This document shows positions 1 to 5,527 of a stretch of DNA of 5,771 bases, in pieces; the first letter of the stretch is position 1, and each line of letters opens with the position of its first letter. The DNA is from Micavibrio_A sp964423095 (GTDB lineage: Bacteria; Pseudomonadota; Alphaproteobacteria; Micavibrionales; Micavibrionaceae). The position numbers and the translations under genes were made by a program. A model generated the notes under the pieces. That model worked only from the letters and a program-made list of their open reading frames with translations. It was not told the origin of the DNA and made no database searches. The stretch covers positions 1 through 5,771 of the forward strand of contig CAYRDI010000067.1 in the NCBI GenBank assembly GCA_964423095.1. Reading direction: 5' to 3'.

Positions 1-1
1 G

Positions 2-1255
2 GATGAAAGCGAAATCCGCGGTCATCGCCGCACCTATATCGGTGCGCTTCCCGGAAAAATCATTCAAGGGATGAAGAAGGCGAAATCATCGAACCCGCTC
101 TTCCTTTTGGACGAGATCGACAAGCTCGGCTCCGACTGGCGCGGCGATCCGTCTTCGGCGTTGCTGGAGGTTTTGGACCCCGAACAAAACGAAAAATTCA
201 ACGATCATTATCTGGAACTGGACTACGACCTTTCGGATGTGATGTTCATCTGCACGGCGAACACGCTCCGCATGCCGCAGCCCTTGCTCGACCGGATGGA
301 AATCATCCGCCTGTCGGGGTACACCGAAGACGAGAAGATCCAGATTGTGCGCCAGCATTTGCTGGACAAACAAATGAAGTCCGCAGGGTTGAAGAAAAAC
401 GAATTCAACATCAGCGATGCAACCATCCGCGATTTGATCCGGTATTACACGCGCGAGGCCGGCGTTCGTTCGCTGGAACGTGAGATTGCCAACCTGTGCC
501 GCAAGGCCATCAAGGAAATCCTGATGAAGGGTAAAAACCATGTTTCGGTCACGCCGGGGAACCTTGAAAAATTTGCCGGTATCCGCAAATTCCGTTACGG
601 CGAGGTCGATGAACAAGACCGCGTCGGGATTGTCAACGGTTTGGCCTATACCGAATTCGGCGGCGATCTGCTGTCGATCGAAGCGGTGTCCATGCCCGGC
701 AAAGACGGCAAGGTGACGACCACAGGAAACTTAAAGGATGTGATGAAAGAATCCATCACCGTGGCCGAAATGTTGATCAAGTCACGCGCCGACAGGTTTG
801 GGATCGATTACGAGAAGTTGAAAGAACAAAGCATCCACGTTCACGTACCCGAAGGGGCGACGCCCAAAGACGGGCCGAGCGCAGGAGCCGCGATGACAAC
901 CGCGATTATTTCCGCACTGACGGGCATCGAGGTTCGCCGTGACATTGCCATGACCGGGGAGATCAACTTGCGCGGTTACGTTACCGAAATCGGCGGCCTG
1001 AAAGAAAAATTGATGGCCGCGATGCGCGGTGGAATACGGAAAGTGCTGATTCCCAAGGACAACGCCAAAGACCTTCCCGATATTCCGGACAAGGTGAAAA
1101 AGGCGGTTGAAATCGTACCTGTCAACACGATCGAAGAAGTTTTGTCCCATGCCTTGGTAAAAATTCCCGAACCAATTCAAAGGGATAAGGATGCTTCTGC
1201 GCCTTTGGCCGCAGAAAACAAGGAAAATAAGGGCGAAACCGCAATTCGGCATTGA
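2..1255 (+). CDS. lon: ATP-dependent protease Lon, C-terminal part (5' end outside window)
   Basis: Lon is a cytoplasmic AAA+ serine protease that unfolds and degrades misfolded and regulatory proteins. The frame is open from base 2, so the N-terminal domain and Walker A lie upstream of the window. Visible in order are the GHRRTYIGALPGKIIQ segment, Walker B (FLLDEID, Asp-Glu codons 110-115), the sensor-1 region (CTANT), the sensor-2 region (EAGVRSLER) and the protease domain. The protease domain has PKDGPSAG with catalytic Ser at codon 878-880 and GGLKEKL with catalytic Lys at 1007-1009. Their 43-residue separation matches Ser679/Lys722 of E. coli Lon. After the conserved end there is a charged tail of roughly 20-30 residues rich in Lys and Glu, so this protein runs about 20 residues past the E. 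coli C-terminus. The stop is TGA at 1253. No frameshift is seen. The downstream neighbour is HU, as in many proteobacteria. Confidence 0.98.
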   Translation, partial: DESEIRGHRRTYIGALPGKIIQGMKKAKSSNPLFLLDEIDKLGSDWRGDPSSALLEVLDPEQNEKFNDHYLELDYDLSDVMFICTANTLRMPQPLLDRMEIIRLSGYTEDEKIQIVRQHLLDKQMKSAGLKKNEFNISDATIRDLIRYYTREAGVRSLEREIANLCRKAIKEILMKGKNHVSVTPGNLEKFAGIRKFRYGEVDEQDRVGIVNGLAYTEFGGDLLSIEAVSMPGKDGKVTTTGNLKDVMKESITVAEMLIKSRADRFGIDYEKLKEQSIHVHVPEGATPKDGPSAGAAMTTAIISALTGIEVRRDIAMTGEINLRGYVTEIGGLKEKLMAAMRGGIRKVLIPKDNAKDLPDIPDKVKKAVEIVPVNTIEEVLSHALVKIPEPIQRDKDASAPLAAENKENKGETAIRH

Positions 1256-1303
1256 GTTGGGGGCCAAAAAAGCCTAGAACAGAGTCGTTCGGAAAGCCGC
1301 GCA

Positions 1304-1315
1304 AACCCTAGGGTT
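1304..1315. repeat. 12-bp perfect palindrome in the lon-hup spacer
   Basis: AACCCTAGGGTT is a perfect palindrome about 50 bp after lon and 90 bp before the HU start. It could be an operator for a dimeric regulator of hup, but no regulator or promoter overlap can be shown, and a chance palindrome is possible. Confidence 0.35.
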
Positions 1316-1329
1316 AGAGCCATTTTTGG

Positions 1330-1352
1330 TTCGGCGGACCGAAGGTTTTTTT
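1330..1352 (+). terminator. candidate intrinsic terminator of lon
   Basis: The stem TTCGG / CCGAA (5 bp, 1330-1334 with 1339-1343) closes a CGGA loop. It is followed by GG and then seven T (1346-1352). The stem is short, so it may be weak, but its place about 75 bp after the lon stop fits a lon terminator. Confidence 0.5.
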
Positions 1353-1370
1353 GAAGATTTTTATCTTCGA
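1351..1370 (+). repeat. second hairpin in the HU leader region
   Basis: GAAGAT (1353-1358) and ATCTTC (1363-1368) form a perfect 6-bp inverted repeat around TTTT. One A-T and one G-T pair extend it to 8 bp. It begins at the end of the preceding T-run and ends 37 bp before the HU start. It may be a leader hairpin, part of a tandem terminator, or a protein-binding site. TTGAAG at 1351 resembles a -35 box, but no good -10 lies at the right distance. Confidence 0.35.
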
Positions 1371-1393
1371 ATATCTGTCCTAAATCATAAAGC

Positions 1394-1400
1394 AAGGGGA
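1394..1400 (+). promoter_or_regulatory. ribosome binding site of HU
   Basis: AAGGGGA lies 6 nt before ATG 1407 and decides for this start over the longer open frame. Confidence 0.8.
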
Positions 1401-1406
1401 TACCCA

Positions 1407-1682
1407 ATGAACAAAGCTGAACTCATCGAATATGTAGCCAAAGAAGCCGACCTGACCAAAGCCGACGCCACCAAGGCGGTCGAAGCTGTTTTCGGCGGCA
1501 TCACGGCCACGCTGCAAAAAGGCAATGAAGCACGCTTCGTCGGCTTCGGTACGTTTAACGTCACCAAGCGCGCCGCAACGACGGGCCGCAACCCGCGTAC
1601 GGGCGAAGCCATCAAGATTCCGGCTTCCAAACAAGCGAAATTCAAAGCCGGTAAAGAACTGAAAGACGCCGTTAACAAGTAA
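1407..1682 (+). CDS. hup: DNA-binding protein HU
   Basis: This is a nucleoid-associated histone-like protein that binds DNA as a dimer, bends it and affects replication, recombination and transcription. The 91-residue length is typical of HU. Residues 1-40 form the helical dimerisation part. The signature GFGTFNV is at 46-52. The beta-arm TGRNPRTGEAIKIPA is at 59-73, with the conserved tip Pro63 that intercalates into DNA, and a basic helix ends the protein. ATG at 1407 was chosen because it gives the canonical MNKAELIEYVA start and lies 6 nt after AAGGGGA (1394-1400). The frame is open further upstream to 1326, but that stretch overlaps the hairpins and is not HU-like. HU rather than IHF is favoured by the sequence and by the position after lon. 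The gene ends with its own terminator. Confidence 0.97.
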   Translation: MNKAELIEYVAKEADLTKADATKAVEAVFGGITATLQKGNEARFVGFGTFNVTKRAATTGRNPRTGEAIKIPASKQAKFKAGKELKDAVNK

Positions 1683-1703
1683 GCGTCGGGCCAGAGGCCA
1701 CAC

Positions 1704-1732
1704 AAAACCCCGCAGAAATGCGGGGTTTTTTT
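1704..1732 (+). terminator. intrinsic terminator after HU
   Basis: CCCCGCA (1708-1714) pairs with TGCGGGG (1719-1725) around a GAAA tetraloop. Four A precede the stem and seven T follow it (1726-1732). This is a textbook rho-independent terminator 25 bp after the HU stop, and it separates hup from tRNA-Val. Confidence 0.95.
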
Positions 1733-1746
1733 ATGAAGATAGGGGC

Positions 1747-1782
1747 TTGCAAATCCTGGCCTGATTCCTTATGAATAGCCCC
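1747..1782 (+). promoter_or_regulatory. promoter of tRNA-Val
   Basis: The -35 TTGCAA (1747-1752) and -10 TATGAA (1770-1775) are separated by exactly 17 bp. The predicted start is about 12 nt before the mature tRNA. The bases after the -10 (AGCCCCCACGCG) form a GC-rich discriminator, the type known from stable-RNA promoters under stringent control by ppGpp. That regulation is inferred from base content only. Confidence 0.7.
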
Positions 1783-1794
1783 CACGCGCATAGC

Positions 1795-1869
<75 letters not shown>

Positions 1870-1870
1870 T

Positions 1871-1894
1871 GCTTCGCTCCTTTCGGAGCTACGC
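1871..1894 (+). repeat. GC-rich imperfect inverted repeat just after tRNA-Val
   Basis: Two 10-base arms (1871-1880 and 1885-1894) pair with two mismatches around TTTC. The inner GCTCC/GGAGC is perfect. The repeat begins 2 nt after the encoded CCA. There is no T-run, so it is not a classic intrinsic terminator. It may guide 3' processing, act as a weak stop, or be a copy of a dispersed palindromic repeat. Confidence 0.5.
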
Positions 1895-1927
1895 AGGACG
1901 CGGCCATTTCCCCCTGAAGACAAACAC

Positions 1928-1936
1928 TGTTATGAT
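1928..1936 (+). promoter_or_regulatory. extended -10 promoter of the hydrolase-like gene
   Basis: TGT followed by TATGAT matches the extended -10 pattern TGnTATAAT with one mismatch. The -35 position (about 1908-1913, TTCCCC) is poor, as is usual where an extended -10 is used. The expected start, 6-7 nt downstream, coincides with the A of ATG 1943, so the mRNA may be leaderless. No Shine-Dalgarno sequence is seen before this ATG, which agrees. Confidence 0.5.
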
Positions 1937-1942
1937 CCGGTC

Positions 1943-2944
1943 ATGAAATATCTTCTGGCCTTTCTGTTCCTTTTTTCGTTTCCCGCTTTTGCCCAACAGC
2001 CGCCGCCCGAAGCGCGTCCGTTCGCCAAGGGCATCACGACGTTCGAACAATACGAGGCGCAAAAAGCAGGCAAGGACAAAAAGAAAGGCCCGGATGCCAA
2101 AACGCCGGACGGCCGCCAGCCCTATGTTGAAATCTGGTTGCCCCCGGAATTTCAATCAAGCGAACAGAAATGGCCGTTGATTGTTTTTTCCCATGGTTTT
2201 GGCGGGTGCGCGAATGAATCACGGTTTTTGACGCGGTATCTGGCCGATCACGGCTATATCGTCATCGCGCCCCACCACACGGATGAAAATTGCAGCAAAT
2301 CCCGTTTCGGGGACAGCGGTGGGTTTTCCAGCCGGATGACAACGATGCGCGCGGGGCAAAAACGGGAATGGCCGGAACGGTCATTCCGCAATCCCGATCT
2401 TTGGACAGACAAAACCGAAATCGACCGCAAAGACGATGTAGTCTTTGCACTTGATTCCATGTTCGATGACCGCCAGTACAGGAACTATATCGATTTGGCC
2501 CGTATAGGGGTGATCGGGAACGGGCTTGGCGGATATACGGTCCTTGGTCTTGGCGGGGGTTGGCCAGCATGGAAGGACAAACGGTTTCAGGCGGCGTTTG
2601 TTTTATCGCCGTATGTGGAGCCCCTTTTGTTGCAACAGAGGATCAAAAACGTGGGCGTGCCGGTCATGTACGTGGGCGGCACGCGGGAGGGCGAGGCAAC
2701 CCCGATCATTTCCAAGCGCGGCGGGGCGTATGACCAGACGCGGGCCCCCAAATATTATCTGGAATTAAGGGATGCGGAAGCCACGGCATGGACCGATGCC
2801 GACCGTGAATTCCAGGTGATCATCCAAAATACGGCACTGGCTTTCTTTGACCGGTATTTGAAGAAACTGCCCGTGAAGATGGTTTATCAGCCCGGTAAGG
2901 GGCAGGTGGCGGATTTCAGGGAAGATCAGGGCGCAAAGAAATAA
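1943..2944 (+). CDS. exported alpha/beta-hydrolase-fold protein, PAF-acetylhydrolase/dienelactone-hydrolase-like, catalytic residues lost
   Basis: This 333-residue protein has a signal peptide (MKYLLAFLFLFSFPAFA, cleavage probably before QQ at 18-19), so a periplasmic or secreted place is expected. The next stretch to about 60 is Lys- and Pro-rich. The hydrolase fold is visible from WPLIVFSHGFGG (77-88, oxyanion region) and YLADHGYIVIAPHH (99-112). Relatives carry GHSFGGY at the nucleophile elbow; here it is GNGLGGY (192-198), so the serine is Gly194. The histidine normally found in a GAGH-type motif lies opposite DAEA (277-280), so it is Ala280. The acid position is near Glu249 (GGTREGEATP). 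These are alignments by eye. Cys89 and Cys117 could form a disulfide. The frame is intact and the codon pattern is ordinary, so this looks like a maintained pseudoenzyme rather than a decayed gene. It is probably a monocistronic unit, convergent with the minus-strand genes. Its ligand or partner is unknown. Confidence 0.85.
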   Translation: MKYLLAFLFLFSFPAFAQQPPPEARPFAKGITTFEQYEAQKAGKDKKKGPDAKTPDGRQPYVEIWLPPEFQSSEQKWPLIVFSHGFGGCANESRFLTRYLADHGYIVIAPHHTDENCSKSRFGDSGGFSSRMTTMRAGQKREWPERSFRNPDLWTDKTEIDRKDDVVFALDSMFDDRQYRNYIDLARIGVIGNGLGGYTVLGLGGGWPAWKDKRFQAAFVLSPYVEPLLLQQRIKNVGVPVMYVGGTREGEATPIISKRGGAYDQTRAPKYYLELRDAEATAWTDADREFQVIIQNTALAFFDRYLKKLPVKMVYQPGKGQVADFREDQGAKK

Positions 2945-2974
2945 GGCGCAATCCGGTCAAGGATATGCGCCTTA
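2937..2974 (-). terminator. intrinsic terminator of the minus-strand unit, overlapping the convergent stop codon
   Basis: TAAGGCGCA (2942-2950) and TGCGCCTTA (2966-2974) are a perfect 9-bp inverted repeat. Inner ATCC/GGAT extends it to 13 bp with one bulge around a 6-nt loop. Read on the minus strand the stem is followed by the T-rich TTTCTTT (2941-2935). Read on the plus strand it is followed by CCCCC, so the favoured direction is minus. The stem contains the TAA stop of the hydrolase-like gene and may also protect that mRNA's 3' end. Confidence 0.65.
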
Positions 2975-2981
2975 CCCCCAT

Positions 2982-3004
2982 ACATTATCGGAGGAAGATA
3001 ATAT
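2982..3004 (-). ncRNA. hairpin with anti-Shine-Dalgarno-like loop in the 3' region of the minus-strand transcript
   Basis: ATTATC (2984-2989) and GATAAT (2997-3002) are a perfect inverted repeat around seven bases. In the minus-strand RNA the loop reads UUCCUCC, complementary to Shine-Dalgarno sequences. The minus RNA also gains a G-U and an A-U pair that the plus strand lacks, for 8 bp in all. It lies between the microprotein stop and the terminator. Alphaproteobacterial sRNAs with CCUCC-rich loops are known, and some come from 3' ends of small-protein mRNAs. Function here is inferred only. Confidence 0.35.
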
Positions 3005-3019
3005 CATTTTGTAAACGCC

Positions 3020-3121
3020 TTATGCCTTTTGCGCGGCGCGTGCGGACTGCAGGTCCTGAATCAGGCCAATGATGTGGGCATCGCGGGCATTGAATTCGCT
3101 TTCGGTCAGATCGATCGACAT
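3020..3121 (-). CDS. hypothetical 33-residue microprotein
   Basis: The protein begins MSIDLTESEFNARDAHIIG and ends with a short basic tail (ARAAQKA). The start at 3121 was chosen because AGGAG (3134-3130 on the minus strand) lies 8 nt before it. A longer frame from 3220 has no such site and an unlikely N-terminal sequence. Residues from about 10 to 30 look like one amphipathic helix, with no membrane segment. It is 166 bp downstream of the LysM gene on the same strand, and no clear terminator lies between, so co-transcription is possible. A weak own promoter (CTTTTC, 17 bp, CATAGA at 3157-3152) is also possible. A terminator hairpin follows. I do not recognise a family; a chance ORF cannot be excluded. 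Confidence 0.5.
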   Translation of the reverse strand: MSIDLTESEFNARDAHIIGLIQDLQSARAAQKA

Positions 3122-3129
3122 TTCCGGTA

Positions 3130-3134
3130 CTCCT
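3130..3134 (-). promoter_or_regulatory. ribosome binding site of the 33-residue microprotein
   Basis: AGGAG on the minus strand, 8 nt before ATG 3121, is the main evidence for translation of this small frame and for its short start. Confidence 0.5.
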
Positions 3135-3287
3135 GTTTTGCTTCTTTTGTTTCTATGGTGTGAAGATTGCCCCTGAAAAGCGGCAGAAATTCGTAAGGAA
3201 ATGTGAAATGTTTCGGGCATCTCACGGGCAAAGAATGCCTGAGCTTTGTTAAAAGGAGCTTAAGAACAAAAATTTTTTGGAACTTTT

Positions 3288-4223
3288 TTATGCGGCTGGT
3301 GCAAGAGCGTCCGGGCGAAACGCGTTTCGAACGGGTGTTTCCGGTGCCTCATCGATATTGTCTGCAGCGAAAATTCCTGTTGCGGCGACATCGAATTTTG
3401 CGGATATGCCCGTCCTGCTGTCCCGATCCAGCGCAGCCCAGTCAAGGTCGGGGCCTTCGGAAGTAGGGCTGTCTGGGAGCTTTAGAACTTGTCCTATGTC
3501 GATATGGTTTGCATTGGCCCCTTCGGATAAACCATTGGCGCGCGCAATGGTTTCGACGGCCTTTTGAATGTCTGCATTCTTTTCCAGCCCGTAAAATTCC
3601 TGTGCGATTTTCCAGAGGTTATCGCCGCGTGCGACGGTGTAATCCGTGGAACCGGGTTCTTCCGCTGTGCGGGTTTCCATGCGTGGATCAGTGACGGTTA
3701 CCTGAAGCGCGTCAGGATTGTGTTCCCCCACAGGGATCGGGCGTTCGACCGCGGGAGCATCTTCGGGGCGGGTCGGTTCGGCGAGCAAAGGGACAGCAGG
3801 AGCCGTTGTGTCCAAGGTGGGCATTTTGCCGCCGTTGTCTTCCACCGTTTGGGCCAGACTATCCAGTTTTTCGCTATCGCCGTTAAAGCCTGCGTTGATA
3901 ATGTCGTTGGCTAGGGAAAGTTTATCTGTATCGAATTCATAGGACGGATCCATCACGGCCAGTTCGGAATCGTGATTGGCCTCAGCCGCATCTTCCAAAA
4001 TACGGGCCTGTTCTTCGGTAGGCAGTCCGGAGCCTTCCAAAGCCTTTTCGACCGTCGCCACAAAGTGGATGTCGGATTGGATGTATGTCAGGAGGTCGCG
4101 GTTGTAATCAAACCCGGTTTCGGAACCGATCCCTTGGTTGAGACGCCGCAAAAAGGTCAGAAAATCCGTAGACACGGTCTGGGTGGCGGATGGTGCGGTT
4201 TGTCTTTCCGGTTTTGGGGGCAT
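3288..4223 (-). CDS. LysM-domain protein without visible signal peptide
   Basis: This 311-residue acidic, cysteine-free protein has a LysM domain at about 194-250. It runs from DYTVARGDNLWKIAQEFYG, through ARANGL, to IDIGQVLKLP. LysM domains bind N-acetylglucosamine-containing glycans such as peptidoglycan. Residues 1-20 are Pro/Thr-rich and polar. Residues 20-130 are predicted mostly helical by eye (LTFLRRLNQ, DLLTYIQSDIHFVATVEKAL, EQARILEDAAE). A Pro/Glu-rich linker covers 136-192, and an acidic, apparently disordered tail covers 251-311. There is no hydrophobic N-terminal segment, Tat motif or lipobox, so the route to any cell-wall target is unclear. Cytoplasmic LysM proteins do exist. ATG 4223 lies 6 nt after AAAGG and close behind a strong promoter. 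The gene is divergent from ald and lies upstream of the microprotein on the same strand. Several open frames on the opposite strand are shadows. The specific role is unknown. Confidence 0.88.
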   Translation of the reverse strand: MPPKPERQTAPSATQTVSTDFLTFLRRLNQGIGSETGFDYNRDLLTYIQSDIHFVATVEKALEGSGLPTEEQARILEDAAEANHDSELAVMDPSYEFDTDKLSLANDIINAGFNGDSEKLDSLAQTVEDNGGKMPTLDTTAPAVPLLAEPTRPEDAPAVERPIPVGEHNPDALQVTVTDPRMETRTAEEPGSTDYTVARGDNLWKIAQEFYGLEKNADIQKAVETIARANGLSEGANANHIDIGQVLKLPDSPTSEGPDLDWAALDRDSRTGISAKFDVAATGIFAADNIDEAPETPVRNAFRPDALAPAA

Positions 4224-4233
4224 GTCCTACCTT

Positions 4234-4270
4234 TATGCAAATTATACAAAAAACGGAAGGCTGTCTGCAA
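4234..4270 (-). promoter_or_regulatory. promoter of the LysM gene
   Basis: Read on the minus strand, TTGCAG (4270-4265), an 18-bp spacer and a perfect TATAAT (4246-4241) form a strong sigma-70 type promoter. The start is expected near 4234, giving a leader of about 11 nt with AAAGG (4234-4230) at its very 5' end. An 8-base direct repeat, AATTTGCA on this strand, overlaps both boxes (4273-4266 and 4243-4236), 30 bp apart. Confidence 0.75.
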
Positions 4271-4336
4271 ATTTGGGGATGCTGCACGGCGTCTAGCCAA
4301 GGCGGGGCGGGTTTGTTAGTCTTTTGCCTTCACATC

Positions 4337-4342
4337 AGGGAG
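4337..4342 (+). promoter_or_regulatory. ribosome binding site of ald
   Basis: AGGGAG lies 8 nt before ATG 4351 and fixes that start over an upstream in-frame TTG at 4324. I see no convincing -35/-10 pair for ald in the 100 bp upstream. Confidence 0.75.
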
Positions 4343-4350
4343 TTAGAGAC

Positions 4351-5472
4351 ATGATCGTTGGCGTACCCAAGGAAATCAAGGCGCAGGAACACAGGGTCGG
4401 TTTGGTGCCCAGCAGCGTGCGGGAGTTTACGGCCCATGGGCACAAGGTCCTGGTGGAAACGGGGGCCGGCGCGGGGATCAATTATACCGATGCGGATTAC
4501 GAGGCAGCAGGGGCACAGATCATCAAGTCCGCCGCCGAGATATTTGGATCTGCCGATATGATTATCAAGGTCAAGGAACCGCAGCCGGGGGAATGCAAGA
4601 TGCTCCGTGCAGGGCAGGTGTTGTTTACCTATCTTCACCTTGCCGCGGATCCCGAACAGGCCAAAGGTTTGATGGATTCAAAATGCATCGCCATTGCGTA
4701 TGAAACCGTCACGGGTCCGGGCGGTCGCCGTCTGCCGTTGCTTGAACCGATGAGCGAGATCGCGGGCCGCTTGTCCATACAGGTCGGCGGGGCATATCTT
4801 TTGAAACATCTGGGCGGCCGTGGCCGTTTGATCGGCGGATCGCCGGGTGTGGAGCCCGCCCGCGTGGTTGTATTGGGCGGCGGTGTATCCGGTTTCCATG
4901 CGGCCGACATGGCCGTGGGGTTGCAGGCAGATGTCACCATTCTTGAAAAAAACCATGACCAGATCCGTATGCTCGACCGTCATTTCGGGAACCGTGCGCG
5001 GGTCATTCAATCCAGCCGTGATTCGATTGAACGCTATGTGCTGGATGCGGACCTTGTGATCGGGGCGGTTTTGATTCCGGGGGCGAGTGCGCCCAAACTG
5101 GTCACCAGGGATATGGTCAAACGGATGCGCCCGGGTTCCGTTCTGGTGGATATTGCCATCGATCAGGGCGGCTGTTTTGAAACCAGCCATGCAACCACAC
5201 ACAACGATCCCGTTTATACCGTGGATGATGTTATCCATTATTGCGTGGCCAACATGCCGGGGGCCGTGCCCATGACATCGGCGCAGGCACTCAACAACGC
5301 CGTGCTGCCCTATGCACTGGCGTTGGCCGGAAAAGGGTGGAAAAAAGCCCTGCTGGAGGATGAAAATCTGCGCCACGGTTTGAATGTCTGTGCCGGCAAA
5401 ATTACCCATGCGGGGGTCGCGGAATCCTTGAATCTCCCGCTTTCCGAGGCGAAGAGCCTGCTGGCCGCCTAA
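4351..5472 (+). CDS. ald: alanine dehydrogenase
   Basis: This cytoplasmic enzyme interconverts L-alanine and pyruvate plus ammonium with NAD+/NADH, linking amino-acid nitrogen to central carbon metabolism. It has 373 residues, the usual length. The start MIVGVPKEIKAQEHRVGL carries substrate-binding Arg15, and KVKEP carries Lys75. His96 lies in YLHLA. The NAD-binding Rossmann motif is VLGGGVSG (GxGxxG at 176-181), with Glu199 at the end of the next strand (TILEKN). The catalytic Asp of the IDQGG motif is Asp271, and ANMPGAVP follows at about 300. All these residues match family knowledge, so the enzyme should be active. The domains are N-terminal catalytic (1 to about 130), central NAD-binding, and C-terminal return to the catalytic domain. 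No regulator gene is adjacent; the divergent neighbour is the LysM gene. It appears to be monocistronic, ending 67 bp before tRNA-Asp. Confidence 0.97.
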   Translation: MIVGVPKEIKAQEHRVGLVPSSVREFTAHGHKVLVETGAGAGINYTDADYEAAGAQIIKSAAEIFGSADMIIKVKEPQPGECKMLRAGQVLFTYLHLAADPEQAKGLMDSKCIAIAYETVTGPGGRRLPLLEPMSEIAGRLSIQVGGAYLLKHLGGRGRLIGGSPGVEPARVVVLGGGVSGFHAADMAVGLQADVTILEKNHDQIRMLDRHFGNRARVIQSSRDSIERYVLDADLVIGAVLIPGASAPKLVTRDMVKRMRPGSVLVDIAIDQGGCFETSHATTHNDPVYTVDDVIHYCVANMPGAVPMTSAQALNNAVLPYALALAGKGWKKALLEDENLRHGLNVCAGKITHAGVAESLNLPLSEAKSLLAA

Positions 5473-5498
5473 AAGGTTAAAAAACGCCCCAAAACCAT

Positions 5499-5527
5499 TT
5501 GACAGGCGGGGGTGGGGGCTGTAATAA
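5499..5527 (+). promoter_or_regulatory. promoter of tRNA-Asp
   Basis: A perfect -35 TTGACA (5499-5504) is followed by a G-rich spacer. The -10 is either TGTAAT (5520-5525, spacer 15, five of six matches) or TAATAA (5522-5527, spacer 17). A C-rich stretch precedes the tRNA, like the GC-rich discriminator before tRNA-Val. The predicted start is a few bases before the mature tRNA. Confidence 0.7.

Noticed and set aside
86..616. Long minus-strand ORF inside lon
   Set aside because: It is a shadow of the Lon frame with no family features. The same holds for the minus-strand frames at 782-1267 and 4678-5409 opposite lon and ald.
1326..1406. N-terminal extension of HU
   Set aside because: The added residues lie over hairpins and a T-run and do not resemble HU. 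ATG 1407 has a good ribosome site and gives the normal length.
2990..2996. GGAGGAA on the plus strand, a perfect Shine-Dalgarno-like sequence
   Set aside because: No start codon with a usable frame follows (TTG at 3009 is followed at once by TAA). It is better read as the complement of the loop in the minus-strand hairpin.
3266..3290. A-tract/T-tract run beyond the LysM stop as a terminator
   Set aside because: It is AT-only, with no GC stem before a T-run in the minus direction. It may be curved DNA but does not qualify as a terminator.
3277..4319. Several plus-strand ORFs (3277-3567, 3564-3914, 3972-4319)
   Set aside because: They overlap the LysM gene on the other strand, which has a recognisable domain, a promoter and a ribosome site. 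The plus-strand products have no recognisable motifs.
4324..4350. TTG start adding nine residues to alanine dehydrogenase
   Set aside because: ATG 4351 follows AGGGAG at good spacing and gives the canonical MIVGVPKEIK start.
5483..5512. Possible ald terminator from CGCCCC and GGCGGGG
   Set aside because: The arms are short and far apart, there is no T-run, and the stretch overlaps the tRNA-Asp -35 box.
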